Assembly (NCBI RefSeq): GCF_003054705.1
Contig: NZ_QAYX01000020.1
Location: forward strand, 62,001-126,000
Reading direction: 5' to 3'
DNA from: Opitutus sp. ER46
Lineage (GTDB): Bacteria; Verrucomicrobiota; Verrucomicrobiia; Opitutales; Opitutaceae
DNA length: 64,000 nt
The notes under the pieces are model-generated. The model was not told the DNA's origin and ran no database searches. It was given only the letters and a program-made list of their open reading frames with translations. Shown here piece after piece: positions 34,400-48,297 of the stretch. The first letter of the stretch is position 1. Every line of letters starts with the position of its first letter. The position numbers and the translations under genes are program-made.

Positions 34400-37300
34400 T
34401 CAGCGCACCAGCGTCGCCGCCATCAGGCCGACGACGACGTCATTCGCCACGCATCTCACCGTGAGCGACTTCAACTCCCGCCCGGCCTCAAGCGGCAGCA
34501 CCAGGACAGTCGCGGCCCCGCCGGGCACCACGGCGCCGCGGCCCTTGAATCTGGGCCGCGTCAGCTCGCGCACGATCCCGGTTTTGAGGTCCACGCGCAG
34601 CGGCAACGGTCCCTCGCTCCGGAATTGGAAGTCGTCCAGGAAGTAGTCCTGCTCGATGGGCCACCACGTCTCGGGGTTCACCAGCGGCAGCCGGGTCGTC
34701 GTGCCGTCGGCGTAGGTGACCACGACTTCACCGTTCTCGAACCGGCTTTGCATGGCGTTCGTCGAGCCGGCCAGCAGCAGAAAGATGGCGCGCGCGCGGC
34801 CCGCCAGCGGGAGGGTGGCATCGTCGGGGTAGTTGTCCCACTGGGACGTAAACAACACGTTGGGCCCCTGCGCGGGCGTCGCGAAAGGCACGCCGTTGGG
34901 CAGCGTCAAACGCCCACCCGACCGCGCGGCGAGCTCCCGCACGCCGCGATCGTCGATCTCCGCGGTTTTGTTCACCCCACCCGCCCACCCCCCCAGGCCC
35001 TGCTTGGGCAGCGCAAGCGAGACGAACGGTGAACGCGGGGAACGGTACTCGTTCCGAAAGATCTGCGTGACGCGGTCATTGAAGGCCGCGGTCAGGTCGA
35101 CGGGCTCGCAGCGCGCGTCAGCCGGCAGGGCGAACGTGGGCACCACCACGGGGGCGGTCGCGGCGCGGGGCAGCGGCGGGCGGAGCCAGCGCATCTGTCC
35201 TTGCTCCGCGGGTACGAACGTATCCGCTGAGGCGGCGGTCGGCCGGATCGCCTCGCCCGCCCAGCGAATGCACACCTCGTGGCTCGCGGCGGCCGGCGCG
35301 CGCACCTCGATCCGCGGCAAGCCCACGGCTTCCATCACCGGCGTCCAAGACGCCTCGCGCCCGTTTACCGTCACGCCCACCACGCGGTCGCGGACCGCCG
35401 CCACGACGAGCCGCAGCCCCTGCGGCGTGGTTCCGGCCGGGAAGCTCAGGCGATAGGTGTCGACCGCGTCCTGACGCGTAAAACCCAGCGCAAAGTCGGG
35501 GTGCTGGATCGCCGCCCGCGTCCAGGCGGCCGGCCACCCCGGCGTCACGCGCCACTCGCCGGCCAGCCGGTCGGGCTGCACGCCGAAGAGCCCCTCGATC
35601 AGCGCGCGCGAGAGCACCCCGCTGCCGTCGGCAAAATCGCGCTGCGATTCGCGGCGATAAACGTCGAGGTACGACATCGAGCCGACGTTGCCCGGCGAGA
35701 TGCCCATGTACATCGCGGCCAGGAGCGAACCCTTGGCGACCGCCCACGCCGCGTCGGGCCGGCCCGCCTGCCAGTAGCCCAGCGCGCCATGCACGGCCTC
35801 CGCCATCACCACGTTGTTGATCGACCAGTCGTAGGGCATCCAGTTGCTCGTGCCCAGCGTCCGCAGCCCCGCGGGCACGCCGGGGCCGCGGACCGGCAGC
35901 TGCGGCAGCCGGCTGTCGACATACTGGGAAAAGAGCCACGCCTCCCGGGCATCCGGGACGCCACAGTCCAGCGTGTGATAGAACGTCCACAAGGCCGCGC
36001 TCGGATGCACCCGCTGGAGGCCGAGCCAGTCCTTGGCCTCGGCAAACCAGCCGCCGGCTCCGGTCGCATCGTCCTTCACCCACAGCAACGCGCGCATCGC
36101 CCGCGCCAGCCTGTCCGCCTCCTGCTGATACGGCGCCGGATCCTCGCCGAGCAGTCGCGCCAGCCGCGCCGCCTGCTGGTGATGGTAGTAATTGTAGGCA
36201 GAGGCATGCATGGCCCCGCCGCCGCTGTATTGCAGGTCATCGCTCGCCCAGATCGCCGCGTACGCCTCGTAGAGGGGCAGGCGCTCCGGCCCAAACTCGC
36301 GGCGGAACAGCCGCCGCTCCCACGCCAGGTGGCGCTGGATCACCGGCCAGACCTCGCGCGCGAGCGTCAGATCCCCGGTCCATTGCAGGTGCCGGAACAC
36401 CGCGTCCACGAACCCGAGGTTCATGTCGTAGTGTGAGTTCGAGAGGTCGCCGTTGGTGTGCAGCCCCGCCTCGTTGCGCGCGAGGTTCGCCGCCTCGTCC
36501 GCCGGCGGCACCGTCGGCGGGATGGGATCGGTGTTCTGGCGACCGCACCAATAGGTGAGATTCCGGCGGGCCCGGTCGTGCCAGCCGAGCGCGTCGAGGG
36601 CGTACGGCCCGCGCCAGCCGAGCAGCTTCGTACGCCAGGCAATCGCCCCATGCATGATGGCCTGCTGGGGTTCGTCCCACACCGCGTCGGCGGCGACGTT
36701 CAATGCCCCCACGGCGGCATTCAGGAAGGGGTCCGGCGTATCCACAGCCACGCGCGTCCGCACCGCCGCGAAATGAGCGGTCGCCACGGCGAAACGCTCG
36801 GGCAACTCGTCGCGCGAGAACGGGGCCGCCAGCGTCGGCGTGCTCGCCGGCCGGTCGCCGCCCGGCCGGACCGCCGTGACTTCCCGGTAGGTCGCCAGAT
36901 CCGCGGGCACTGCGGACTGGGCCGCGACGCGCTGCAGGGAAAGGAAGAGCGTGCCGCCGGCCGTGAGGGGCACCCGCCCGACGGCGAGGGGCAGCGCCGG
37001 AGCCGCCGCGGGCGATGCCGGGGCAAAGACCGCGGCCGCGTCGGCCCAGCGCCCGGCATCCGCCACCGCGACGACCGCTCCGGCCGGCACAACGCCCACG
37101 ATCGTGGCGGGGCGCGCGCGCAGCACAAAGCCGCTGGCGGTGAGTTCAATCTGGTTGCCGCGACAGAACTCGGGCCGGAGTTGGAACCACTCGCTGATCG
37201 GGACGCTCTCGGTGCCGATGTCGCCATCGCGCTTGCCGCGCTGGCCGTTCACGCCGCCAAACGCCCAGCCCAGTTCCACGCCGGCGCCGATTCCACCCGC

Positions 37301-37762
37301 CTCGACCCGGACGAGGAGGCCCTCGGTCTCCGCGGACGCGAGGACGGCCAGGCGGATCTCGCCGCCGGCGCCGAGCAGCGGATCCTGGATGCAATAGTGC
37401 AGTTCGCCCGGCCGGTACCGGGTTTCAATCTGCGCCGCGTCATGCAGCCACTTGGCGCCCGCGGGCGTGCGCACCGCGAACCGGAGGTTACCGCCGCGGC
37501 CGGGCAGGTAGAGGACGAATTCCGGCGCGTCGCCGCCGTCGGCGCGAAACGCGGTGTTGCCGCCGTAAAGCGAACGGTTGAACCGCTCGGTGCCGTTGGT
37601 GATGACGAAATCCGCGCCATCCGGCTGATAGCGCAACGGCCGGTCGATGGCGTCCGCCAGATTGGGGGTGAGCCGGGAGGCCGCCGGCCGGATCTGCGCC
37701 GCGAGGGGCGAAACGCAGGCAGCCAGGGCGAGGGAGACGAGCGCGAGCCGGACAAAACGCAT
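34400..37762 (-). CDS. Secreted DUF4450-like, six-hairpin glycosidase-type protein
   Basis: 1120 residues. Signal peptide MRFVRLALVSLALAACVSPLAAQ. Residues about 35-250 (RPLRYQPDGADFVITNGTERFNRSLYGGNTAF and LYLPGRGGNLRF) resemble the DUF4450 domain. From about 350 to 720 there is helix-rich sequence with repeated Trp/Asp pairs (MHGAIAWRTKLLGWRGPYALDALGW, YDMNLGFVDAVFRHL, SNWMPYDWSINN) like (alpha/alpha)6 glycosidases. Beta-rich modules follow. It is likely a periplasmic or outer-membrane polysaccharide-active enzyme of unknown substrate. Starts 58 nt after the HpaI-type aldolase stop, in the same operon. GTG at 37765 directly precedes the chosen ATG. Domain identification from memory, moderate confidence. 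Confidence 0.72.
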   Translation of the reverse strand: MRFVRLALVSLALAACVSPLAAQIRPAASRLTPNLADAIDRPLRYQPDGADFVITNGTERFNRSLYGGNTAFRADGGDAPEFVLYLPGRGGNLRFAVRTPAGAKWLHDAAQIETRYRPGELHYCIQDPLLGAGGEIRLAVLASAETEGLLVRVEAGGIGAGVELGWAFGGVNGQRGKRDGDIGTESVPISEWFQLRPEFCRGNQIELTASGFVLRARPATIVGVVPAGAVVAVADAGRWADAAAVFAPASPAAAPALPLAVGRVPLTAGGTLFLSLQRVAAQSAVPADLATYREVTAVRPGGDRPASTPTLAAPFSRDELPERFAVATAHFAAVRTRVAVDTPDPFLNAAVGALNVAADAVWDEPQQAIMHGAIAWRTKLLGWRGPYALDALGWHDRARRNLTYWCGRQNTDPIPPTVPPADEAANLARNEAGLHTNGDLSNSHYDMNLGFVDAVFRHLQWTGDLTLAREVWPVIQRHLAWERRLFRREFGPERLPLYEAYAAIWASDDLQYSGGGAMHASAYNYYHHQQAARLARLLGEDPAPYQQEADRLARAMRALLWVKDDATGAGGWFAEAKDWLGLQRVHPSAALWTFYHTLDCGVPDAREAWLFSQYVDSRLPQLPVRGPGVPAGLRTLGTSNWMPYDWSINNVVMAEAVHGALGYWQAGRPDAAWAVAKGSLLAAMYMGISPGNVGSMSYLDVYRRESQRDFADGSGVLSRALIEGLFGVQPDRLAGEWRVTPGWPAAWTRAAIQHPDFALGFTRQDAVDTYRLSFPAGTTPQGLRLVVAAVRDRVVGVTVNGREASWTPVMEAVGLPRIEVRAPAAASHEVCIRWAGEAIRPTAASADTFVPAEQGQMRWLRPPLPRAATAPVVVPTFALPADARCEPVDLTAAFNDRVTQIFRNEYRSPRSPFVSLALPKQGLGGWAGGVNKTAEIDDRGVRELAARSGGRLTLPNGVPFATPAQGPNVLFTSQWDNYPDDATLPLAGRARAIFLLLAGSTNAMQSRFENGEVVVTYADGTTTRLPLVNPETWWPIEQDYFLDDFQFRSEGPLPLRVDLKTGIVRELTRPRFKGRGAVVPGGAATVLVLPLEAGRELKSLTVRCVANDVVVGLMAATLVR

Positions 37763-37819
37763 CACGGGAGACTGTCGAACGGTGCCGGCGTTTCCGCCAG
37801 CCGCAACCCGCTCAGACCG

Positions 37820-38608
37820 TCAGCGGCCCGCCGGTCCCGGGGCGCCCTGGCGCAGGGCCGCCGCGTAGGACAGAAGCGCGGCGCGCACGCCGCCGCCATC
37901 GCTGCCCAGCGCGACGAAGGTGTATCCAAGTTCCCGGCACATCGGCACCAGTTCGGGACTGTGCACGAGGATGCCGGCCGCCTTGCCGTGCCGCCGGGCC
38001 GCCGCGCACACGCGCCGCATCGCATCCTTGAACGCATCGCTCTGCAGCTGGTTCGGGATGCCCATGTTGTAGGAGAGATCGGTCGGCCCCACGAAAACGA
38101 CGTCCGCGCCGTCGACGGCGGCGATGTCATCCACCGCCGCCACCGCGGCCGGCGTCTCGATCTGGATCACCGCCAGGATGCGCTCGTGGGCGTGGGCAAA
38201 GTACTCGTCGAAATCGTTCCCGTAGGCGGCGCCGCGATTGAACTTCGCGACCCCGCGGATGCCCCGGGGCGGATAGCGCATCGCGTTGACCGCCGCCTGC
38301 GCCTCCGCGGCCGAGTTCACGTAGGGCACCATCACGCCAAACGCGCCCTGGTCGAGCACGCGCTTGAATCGCGGGGCCTCGTTGGCGGCCACGCGCACCA
38401 CCGGGAACGCCGGCGTCGAGCCGATGGCGTGCAACTGATGCAGGAGCGTGTCCTCACCCCCCGGGCCATGCTCGTGGTCGATCAGCACCCAGTCGAACCC
38501 GGCCAGTCCGGCGATCTCGGTCGTGACTGGCGAGCCCAGGTTAAGGAAGGTGCCGCAGAGCCACTCACGCGCGAGCACGCGCTGGCGAAAGTCGGAGGGA
38601 AGTTTCAT
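37820..38608 (-). CDS. HpcH/HpaI-family aldolase (2-keto-3-deoxy-acid aldolase type)
   Basis: 262 residues. Family motifs: GTFLNLGSPVTTEIAGLAGFDWVLIDHEHGP (catalytic His region), VVRVAANEAPRFKRVLDQGAFGVMVPYV, RYPPRGIRGVA, VIQIETPAAV (metal-binding Glu) and VFVGPTDLSYNMG. These class II aldolases cleave 2-keto-3-deoxyglucarate or 4-hydroxy-2-ketoheptanedioate to pyruvate plus an aldehyde. The preceding gene is a GarR-like reductase, which would reduce tartronate semialdehyde, so a sugar-acid (glucarate/galactarate-like) pathway is the simplest reading. Exact substrate unproven. Confidence 0.9.
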   Translation of the reverse strand: MKLPSDFRQRVLAREWLCGTFLNLGSPVTTEIAGLAGFDWVLIDHEHGPGGEDTLLHQLHAIGSTPAFPVVRVAANEAPRFKRVLDQGAFGVMVPYVNSAAEAQAAVNAMRYPPRGIRGVAKFNRGAAYGNDFDEYFAHAHERILAVIQIETPAAVAAVDDIAAVDGADVVFVGPTDLSYNMGIPNQLQSDAFKDAMRRVCAAARRHGKAAGILVHSPELVPMCRELGYTFVALGSDGGGVRAALLSYAAALRQGAPGPAGR

Positions 38609-38710
38609 GGGGACGCGGGAAGGACGCGGCAGGAGGCTGGGCGGATGCGGCCCGGGTGTTAAGGACGGATTGGCTGGACGGAACAGTGGCCCAAAGGAAA
38701 CGGCGCGCCG

Positions 38711-39580
38711 TCAAAGCGACACGTACAGCCGGTACAGCACCTGCGTCCCTTCCTCGGTCCAGCCTTGGCTGGCAACCTGGTCGTAGAGTCGACGGGCCAG
38801 CGCGAGCCCCGGGAGGTCGAGCTTCATCGCGGCCGCCGAATCGAGGGCGATTCCCAGGTCCTTGAGAATATGCTTCACGTAGAAGCCGGGGCCGAAATTC
38901 CCCGCCAACGCCCGCGGGGCGAGGTTCGTCATGGCCCAGCTGCCGGCGGCGCCGCCCGCGATGGCCGCCTGCACGCCGGCGGGATCGAGTCCGGCCCGGC
39001 GTGCATACGCGAGCGCCTCGCACCACGCCACCATGCCCACGGCCACGGCGATCTGGTTCGCCATCTTGCAGTGTTGGCCCGCGCCGGGACCGCCATGCCG
39101 CGCAATGCTCTTCCCCATCAGCTCAAAGATCGGCCGCGCCCGGGCGAAATCGCTCTCGGCCCCGCCCGCCATGATCACGAGACGGGCTTCCCTGGCGCCG
39201 ACATCCCCGCCGGAAACCGGCGCATCGAGCGCCCCCAGGCCTCGCTGCGCCGCGGCCTCGGCGATCCGTCGCGCGAGCACCGGGCTCGATGTGGTCATGT
39301 CGATCAGGAGCGCCCCGGCCCTGGCCCGGGCGATCACGCCATCTGCGCCCAGGTAGGTCTGCTCCACGTCTGCCGGGTAGCCGACCATCGTGATCACCAC
39401 GTCGGCCTGCGCCGCAGCGTCCCCCGCGGAGTCATGCCAGTGGGCGCCGGCCGCCAGCAGCGACTCCGCCTTGGCCTTGGTGCGGTTGTACACGTGCAGC
39501 GTATGGCCGGCCTTGAGCAGGTGCCCGGCCATGCTGCGCCCCATGACTCCGGTCCCGATGAATGCAATGGATGGCGGCAT
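38711..39580 (-). CDS. NAD(P)-dependent beta-hydroxyacid dehydrogenase (GarR/3-hydroxyisobutyrate dehydrogenase type)
   Basis: 289 residues. FIGTGVMGRSMAGHLLKAGH is the Rossmann start of the family; then LLIDMTTSSP, LDAPVSGGDVGARE (substrate-binding signature), GAGQHCKMANQIAV with the catalytic Lys, and FYVKHILKDLGIAL. It could be tartronate semialdehyde reductase (GarR/GlxR) or 3-hydroxyisobutyrate dehydrogenase. The downstream HpaI-type aldolase favours GarR. The BCAA island, 12 kb away, keeps 3-hydroxyisobutyrate possible (valine breakdown). First gene of the leftward operon; divergent from the DUF3300 lipoprotein. Confidence 0.9.
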   Translation of the reverse strand: MPPSIAFIGTGVMGRSMAGHLLKAGHTLHVYNRTKAKAESLLAAGAHWHDSAGDAAAQADVVITMVGYPADVEQTYLGADGVIARARAGALLIDMTTSSPVLARRIAEAAAQRGLGALDAPVSGGDVGAREARLVIMAGGAESDFARARPIFELMGKSIARHGGPGAGQHCKMANQIAVAVGMVAWCEALAYARRAGLDPAGVQAAIAGGAAGSWAMTNLAPRALAGNFGPGFYVKHILKDLGIALDSAAAMKLDLPGLALARRLYDQVASQGWTEEGTQVLYRLYVSL

Positions 39581-39739
39581 ATGGCGGAAATGCCGCCGAG
39601 TGAAAGCCCGGCCGCAGTGGCGCGCGATGCGAAAAAGCGGGCTGGCCGCGGCCCGCGGCGAATAATTCCTCTGGGCGTGGCGTCAAATCGTCGGCACTCT
39701 GCCGCCCATTCGAAGTCCCAACCCCAGGGTCCTGCTTTC

Positions 39740-41113
39740 ATGAAAACGCTTACCTGCCTCGCCCTGCTTGCCTTGCTCCCGGGGTGCGCCGTCGCCCCCG
39801 CGCGCACCTCCGCGACCCCGGTTGTGGCCACCACCACAACGTCGGCCGTCGCCCCGGCCGCACTCTTCACCGCCGAACAGCTCGACGTGCTGCTCGGCCC
39901 CATCGCCCTCTATCCGGATCCCCTCATCGCCCTCATCCTGCCCGCCAGCACGAATCTCTCCGATGTCGTCCTCGCCGCGCGCTATCTGGCCGCCGGCGGC
40001 GATCCCAACCAGGCGGAAGCGCAGCCGTGGGACGACAGCGTGCAGGCGCTCGCACGTTATCCGGAGGTCCTGCGGTGGATGGATGACAATCTCGCCTGGA
40101 CGAAGCAACTGGGCGACGCGTTCGCCAACCAGCCCGGGGACGTGATGGACGCCGTGCAACGCCTGCGGCGGACCGCGATCGCGACCGGCTCGCTCATCTC
40201 GACCCCGCAGCAGCAGGTGGTCTATCGCGGGACGCTGATCCTCATCCTGCCGGTCGAGCCCGAGGTCATCTACATTCCCTACTACAACCCGAACGCGGTG
40301 TACGTCCGCTCGTATTCTGAATCCTACTACGGATTCAGCCTGGGCTTCGCCGCCGGCTGGTGGCTCTCCTACGGACTCGACTGGCAGGACCACTGCCTCT
40401 GGTCGGTTCACCACGACTACCGCGAACGGCACTGGCGCGACTATCATCGCGACTGGAATCACCACGTGAGGCCGCCCTACGGTCCGCCGCCCCCGGACAT
40501 CAAGCCCTGGCGCCCGCGGCCCGATCGCCGCCCACCCCAGATCACGCCCAGTCGTCCGCATGACGTGGTCCGGCCGACGCCGCACCGCCCGGATCGCGAT
40601 CGCCCCGCGCCCCGCCCCGGGCCCGGCAGCCAGCCCGATCGGCGCGCCCCCTCACACCCCCGGGCGGAGCCGACCACCGGTCCGGCCCACATCACCCCTC
40701 CGGTCAACACCGGTGCCGCCGGGCCGAACCGGAATCCTGACGTCTCCCGCCAGTCTCCCCGCGAGAATCGTCGTCCCGACCGCCAGCCCAATCCGGCAAT
40801 GAACCCGGCTCCCCGTCCAACCACGCCTCCGCCGCAGACGACGGCACCGGCGCCAACCTCCCCGCCTCGCCCCATGCGCAACGCGGTGCCCACGAATCAC
40901 GGCAACCCCGGCCCGCGTTATGAACGCCCGGCGCCAGCGCCACGCGTGGATCGCCCGCAGCCGACGCCGTCTTCACCGCCGCCCCAACGCGCCGAGCCCG
41001 CCCCGGCCCCGCGGATGGATCACACGCCGCCGCCGGCGCCGGTTCAGAATCGCACCGAACCGCCACGCGCCGATCCGCAGCGGAACGACTCGAAGCAGAA
41101 GGACCGGGACTGA
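39740..41113 (+). CDS. DUF3300 lipoprotein with long Pro/Arg/His-rich tail
   Basis: 457 residues. Lipoprotein signal MKTLTCLALLALLPGC with Cys16 as lipid anchor. Residues about 45-200 match DUF3300: LLGPIALYPDPLIALILPAST, LAARYLAAGGDPNQAEAQPWDDSVQALARYP and VIYIPYYNPNAVYV. From about 225 on the chain is low-complexity (Pro, Arg, His, Asp) and probably disordered, reaching into the periplasm. Function unknown; DUF3300 proteins are common envelope proteins. It is divergent from the GarR-like gene and ends 22 bp before a terminator that serves the opposite strand. Confidence 0.88.
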   Translation: MKTLTCLALLALLPGCAVAPARTSATPVVATTTTSAVAPAALFTAEQLDVLLGPIALYPDPLIALILPASTNLSDVVLAARYLAAGGDPNQAEAQPWDDSVQALARYPEVLRWMDDNLAWTKQLGDAFANQPGDVMDAVQRLRRTAIATGSLISTPQQQVVYRGTLILILPVEPEVIYIPYYNPNAVYVRSYSESYYGFSLGFAAGWWLSYGLDWQDHCLWSVHHDYRERHWRDYHRDWNHHVRPPYGPPPPDIKPWRPRPDRRPPQITPSRPHDVVRPTPHRPDRDRPAPRPGPGSQPDRRAPSHPRAEPTTGPAHITPPVNTGAAGPNRNPDVSRQSPRENRRPDRQPNPAMNPAPRPTTPPPQTTAPAPTSPPRPMRNAVPTNHGNPGPRYERPAPAPRVDRPQPTPSSPPPQRAEPAPAPRMDHTPPPAPVQNRTEPPRADPQRNDSKQKDRD

Positions 41114-41135
41114 TTGTCGGCGGCTCGGCCGGAAG

Positions 41136-41165
41136 AAAAACGCCCGCGCCGTCAAGGCGCGGGCG
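41136..41165 (-). terminator. Rho-independent terminator for the malic enzyme gene
   Basis: On the minus strand a perfect 10-bp GC stem (CGCCCGCGCC/GGCGCGGGCG, 41141-41165) with 5-nt loop is followed by TTTTT (41136-41140). It lies 31 bp after the malic enzyme stop. Confidence 0.85.
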
Positions 41166-41196
41166 CAAGCATTGCCGGATCCAGCGGAGCGCTGGA

Positions 41197-42942
<1,746 letters not shown>

Positions 42943-42984
42943 GTCTCGCGGGAATATGACGCAGAATCGCGCCGACCGGTCGGG

Positions 42985-44727
42985 TTACGATGCTCCCGCC
43001 AGTTCGCCGGCCGCCTCGGGACGCGGGCGGACGCCATGCCGCTGCTGCTGCCCGAGCAGTTCCATGCGCATCTCGCGACAGCACGCGTGCGCTTGGGCTT
43101 CGAATTTTCGCAGGTCGAAACTCGGGAAAAGGCGCTGCTCCAGCACCTGCCAGGCCTCCGTAGACACGATTGGGGGACAGGAGTCGCCCGGCGTGTCGCC
43201 GCAGTGCCCCATCCGGTTGTGCAGGCAGATATGTCGCGCCAGGGCCACGATCGCCACGAGTTCAGCGTACTGCGTCGCGGCCAGCGGGGTCTCCACGGAA
43301 CGGATCACCTCAACGAGAGTGGGCGGCAGCTTCTGGTTCGTCGCGAACTGGACGGCGAGGTCGCGCGTTGTGCAGCCAAGGTACTTTCGCTCCGCATCCC
43401 GGAGGGGCACCTTGCGCTGCTGCGCATAGCGGACCGTCGCCGCAAACCCCCAGGGATGAAGCCGCAGCAGGAGCAGCTTGCCGATGTCGTGCAGCAGGCC
43501 CGCGGTGTACGCGACCGAGCGAAGGTAATCAAACTCCAGGTACTGACAGATGTACTGCGAGACCCGGGCGACGCCGACGAGGAACATCCAGTAATCCGGC
43601 CAGCTGAGCGGCGGAACCCGGAGGTACTTCTCGTTGATCATGAGCGTGGACTTCGCCAACGCGTTCAGCCGGATCTCGCCCAGCAGCGTCACCGCCGCCT
43701 TCGCGTCGTCGATCGTCGCGCCGTCGTCACGATCGAGTCGGTTGGCGGCAATCAACAGTTGGGCGCAGATTCCCGGATCGTCGTGCCCGAGCTCCATGCA
43801 CCGCGTCATGCTCGTCACCCGACCGTCCGCGGCCATGGCGAACGTGGCCGCCGCGGTATCGATCACCGGACAGCCATTCAGCCCGGCAACTTCCTTCTCG
43901 ATGAGGCCGGCGGTAAGGACGGGGCCGCTGACGTCGACATCAACGTTCATCCATCTGGGCCGTTCCGCCGCCTGGCGTGTTTCCTCGATCTCCTCGGCGG
44001 GCTTGAGCACGTCGGGAATATAATCGGGGTTGATCTGGCAGAAGATAAGCCGGCTGGCGAAATCAAGCATGGGCGCGCATTCCTTGAAGGCGTCCCAATT
44101 TCCGAGTTCCGCCTGTTCCCGCAGGCTGCGCACGTAGTCGACGCCGGCCCAAATGCCGGCCGACTCGGCGTCGTTCGCCAAGGTGTCGAGGCGGGAATAC
44201 ACCTCCGCGTTGTCCCGGGAGCGTGCCCACCCCGGGTAGATATTTACCGCCTCGTCGTACGCCAACATGACCTGCCGGCGCATCTTCGTCAGCGTATCCA
44301 GGCCAAAGCCGAGTTGGGCGCAAAACGAACGCGGCTCCTCGAAAAGGAGGCTGCGCCAGGGATTGACCGCCGCCTTGGCCACTTCGGCAAAGATCACCTG
44401 CTCGCGATAGGGCTTGATCAGGTAGTTTTGAACCTTGGCGTCCAACGCTTTGCGCACCTGCTTGGTATCGGTTTCCGCGGTATAGACGACCACGGGCAGG
44501 TTCTTGAAATAAGGATCGTCGCGGAGCCGCAGGATGAAGCCCATGCCGAGATTGCCCACCACCAGCAACTCGACGAATACCAAGTCGACCAGAACCCCCT
44601 CGCGCAGGATCCGCCAGGCATCATCGGGGTTGGTGGCAACGGCGCATCGGTGGCCCGCCTTGCCCAGTATCCCACGCATGGCTCGGCCCGCCACTTCGCT
44701 ATCATCGAGGAGGAGGATGTTGGCCAT
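42985..44727 (-). CDS. Receiver-like domain plus HDOD signal-output domain, phosphoacceptor Asp replaced by Glu
   Basis: 580 residues. Residues 1-120 form a receiver fold: acidic pair Asp8/Asp9 (LLLDDSE), T83 (VYTAET) and Lys105 (YLIKPYRE). The beta3 position that normally holds the phosphorylated Asp is Glu53 (DLVFVE), confirmed in the DNA. A helical middle follows. Residues about 300-510 form an HDOD domain (LLGEIRLNALAKSTLMINEKY, GLLHDIGKLLLLRLHP). HDOD proteins relay signals for motility, cell cycle or biofilm control. Glu may mimic the phosphorylated state. ATG at 44727 directly precedes MANILLLDD. Divergent from the small membrane protein gene. Confidence 0.88.
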   Translation of the reverse strand: MANILLLDDSEVAGRAMRGILGKAGHRCAVATNPDDAWRILREGVLVDLVFVELLVVGNLGMGFILRLRDDPYFKNLPVVVYTAETDTKQVRKALDAKVQNYLIKPYREQVIFAEVAKAAVNPWRSLLFEEPRSFCAQLGFGLDTLTKMRRQVMLAYDEAVNIYPGWARSRDNAEVYSRLDTLANDAESAGIWAGVDYVRSLREQAELGNWDAFKECAPMLDFASRLIFCQINPDYIPDVLKPAEEIEETRQAAERPRWMNVDVDVSGPVLTAGLIEKEVAGLNGCPVIDTAAATFAMAADGRVTSMTRCMELGHDDPGICAQLLIAANRLDRDDGATIDDAKAAVTLLGEIRLNALAKSTLMINEKYLRVPPLSWPDYWMFLVGVARVSQYICQYLEFDYLRSVAYTAGLLHDIGKLLLLRLHPWGFAATVRYAQQRKVPLRDAERKYLGCTTRDLAVQFATNQKLPPTLVEVIRSVETPLAATQYAELVAIVALARHICLHNRMGHCGDTPGDSCPPIVSTEAWQVLEQRLFPSFDLRKFEAQAHACCREMRMELLGQQQRHGVRPRPEAAGELAGAS

Positions 44728-44946
44728 TGCGCAGGTTTGCCGAGGGAAGGATCGCGGAGACGGCAGGGGTACCAGAGTGCCAACTGCCGGCAAAAGAATG
44801 GGATTACTACCGCCCTTCATCGGCACAATCCCGCTCAACTAGAGCCAAAGCATAGCGTCAGCGCCCCCGCCCCGCGGAACCGCGCCCCGCCAAAAATCGA
44901 GTTTCCCGTGGACAAGCCGTACCTTGTGCTTCTCCTTTTTCCTCCC

Positions 44947-45198
44947 ATGTCTCAGCCCACCCCCACACCCACCAACCGCGCCAGCCGGGTCGTCGATGCC
45001 GTGCTGGTGATCGGCTTCTTCTTCTACATGTACTCCGTGCTCGCCTCGCATGTGCCCTCGACGAACCCGTCGATGGTGCTGCTTTGGGGCGGCCTGACCT
45101 CCGCGCTGATGGCGGCATTGTTCTGGGTGGCCCTGCAGATGTTTCGCGTGGTGCTCCGTTTCCAGCGCGAGCAGCGCGCCGCGAGCCGCGAAAAATGA
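44947..45198 (+). CDS. Small two-helix membrane protein, unknown function
   Basis: 83 residues. Two hydrophobic segments are visible, about 17-36 (VDAVLVIGFFFYMYSVLA) and 43-66 (MVLLWGGLTSALMAALFWVAL), followed by a basic tail (RFQREQRAASREK). The Thr/Pro-rich N-terminus is short. No family recognised. Pyrimidine-rich DNA precedes the ATG, without a strong ribosome-binding site. It lies 223 bp before ppdK in the same direction, but a separate promoter candidate lies between, so co-transcription is uncertain. Confidence 0.68.
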   Translation: MSQPTPTPTNRASRVVDAVLVIGFFFYMYSVLASHVPSTNPSMVLLWGGLTSALMAALFWVALQMFRVVLRFQREQRAASREK

Positions 45199-45327
45199 GT
45201 CGCCGGCGGGCCGGTCCGGCCGGGACGGGCGCGCGCCTCAAACGCACTCAAGGCCGGATTTCGAGCGCAAATCCGTGTCATTTTTTGGCAATTACTGCGC
45301 GCCGGCTGACCACGCAGGGGTGTTCCG

Positions 45328-45354
45328 TTGACAGCGAAAGGCTCGCGGTATGCC
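45328..45354 (+). promoter_or_regulatory. Candidate sigma70-type promoter for ppdK
   Basis: A perfect -35 TTGACA at 45328-45333 is followed after 15 nt by TATGCC (45349-45354), a weak -10. It lies about 70 bp before the ppdK start. Confidence 0.38.
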
Positions 45355-45421
45355 CTCCATCCTTTGGCGTTGAGCCCCGTAACGCGTTTATCTCACTCCC
45401 GTAATATCTCTACCTCCCAAC

Positions 45422-48250
<2,829 letters not shown>

Positions 48251-48267
48251 TCCGGTCATTTCTCCCC

Positions 48268-48297
48268 GCCCCGCGCCTCCCGGCGCGGGGCTTTTTT
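48268..48297 (+). terminator. Rho-independent terminator of ppdK
   Basis: A perfect 10-bp stem GCCCCGCGCC/GGCGCGGGGC with 4-nt loop is followed by TTTTTT (48292-48297), 18 bp after the ppdK stop. Confidence 0.93.
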
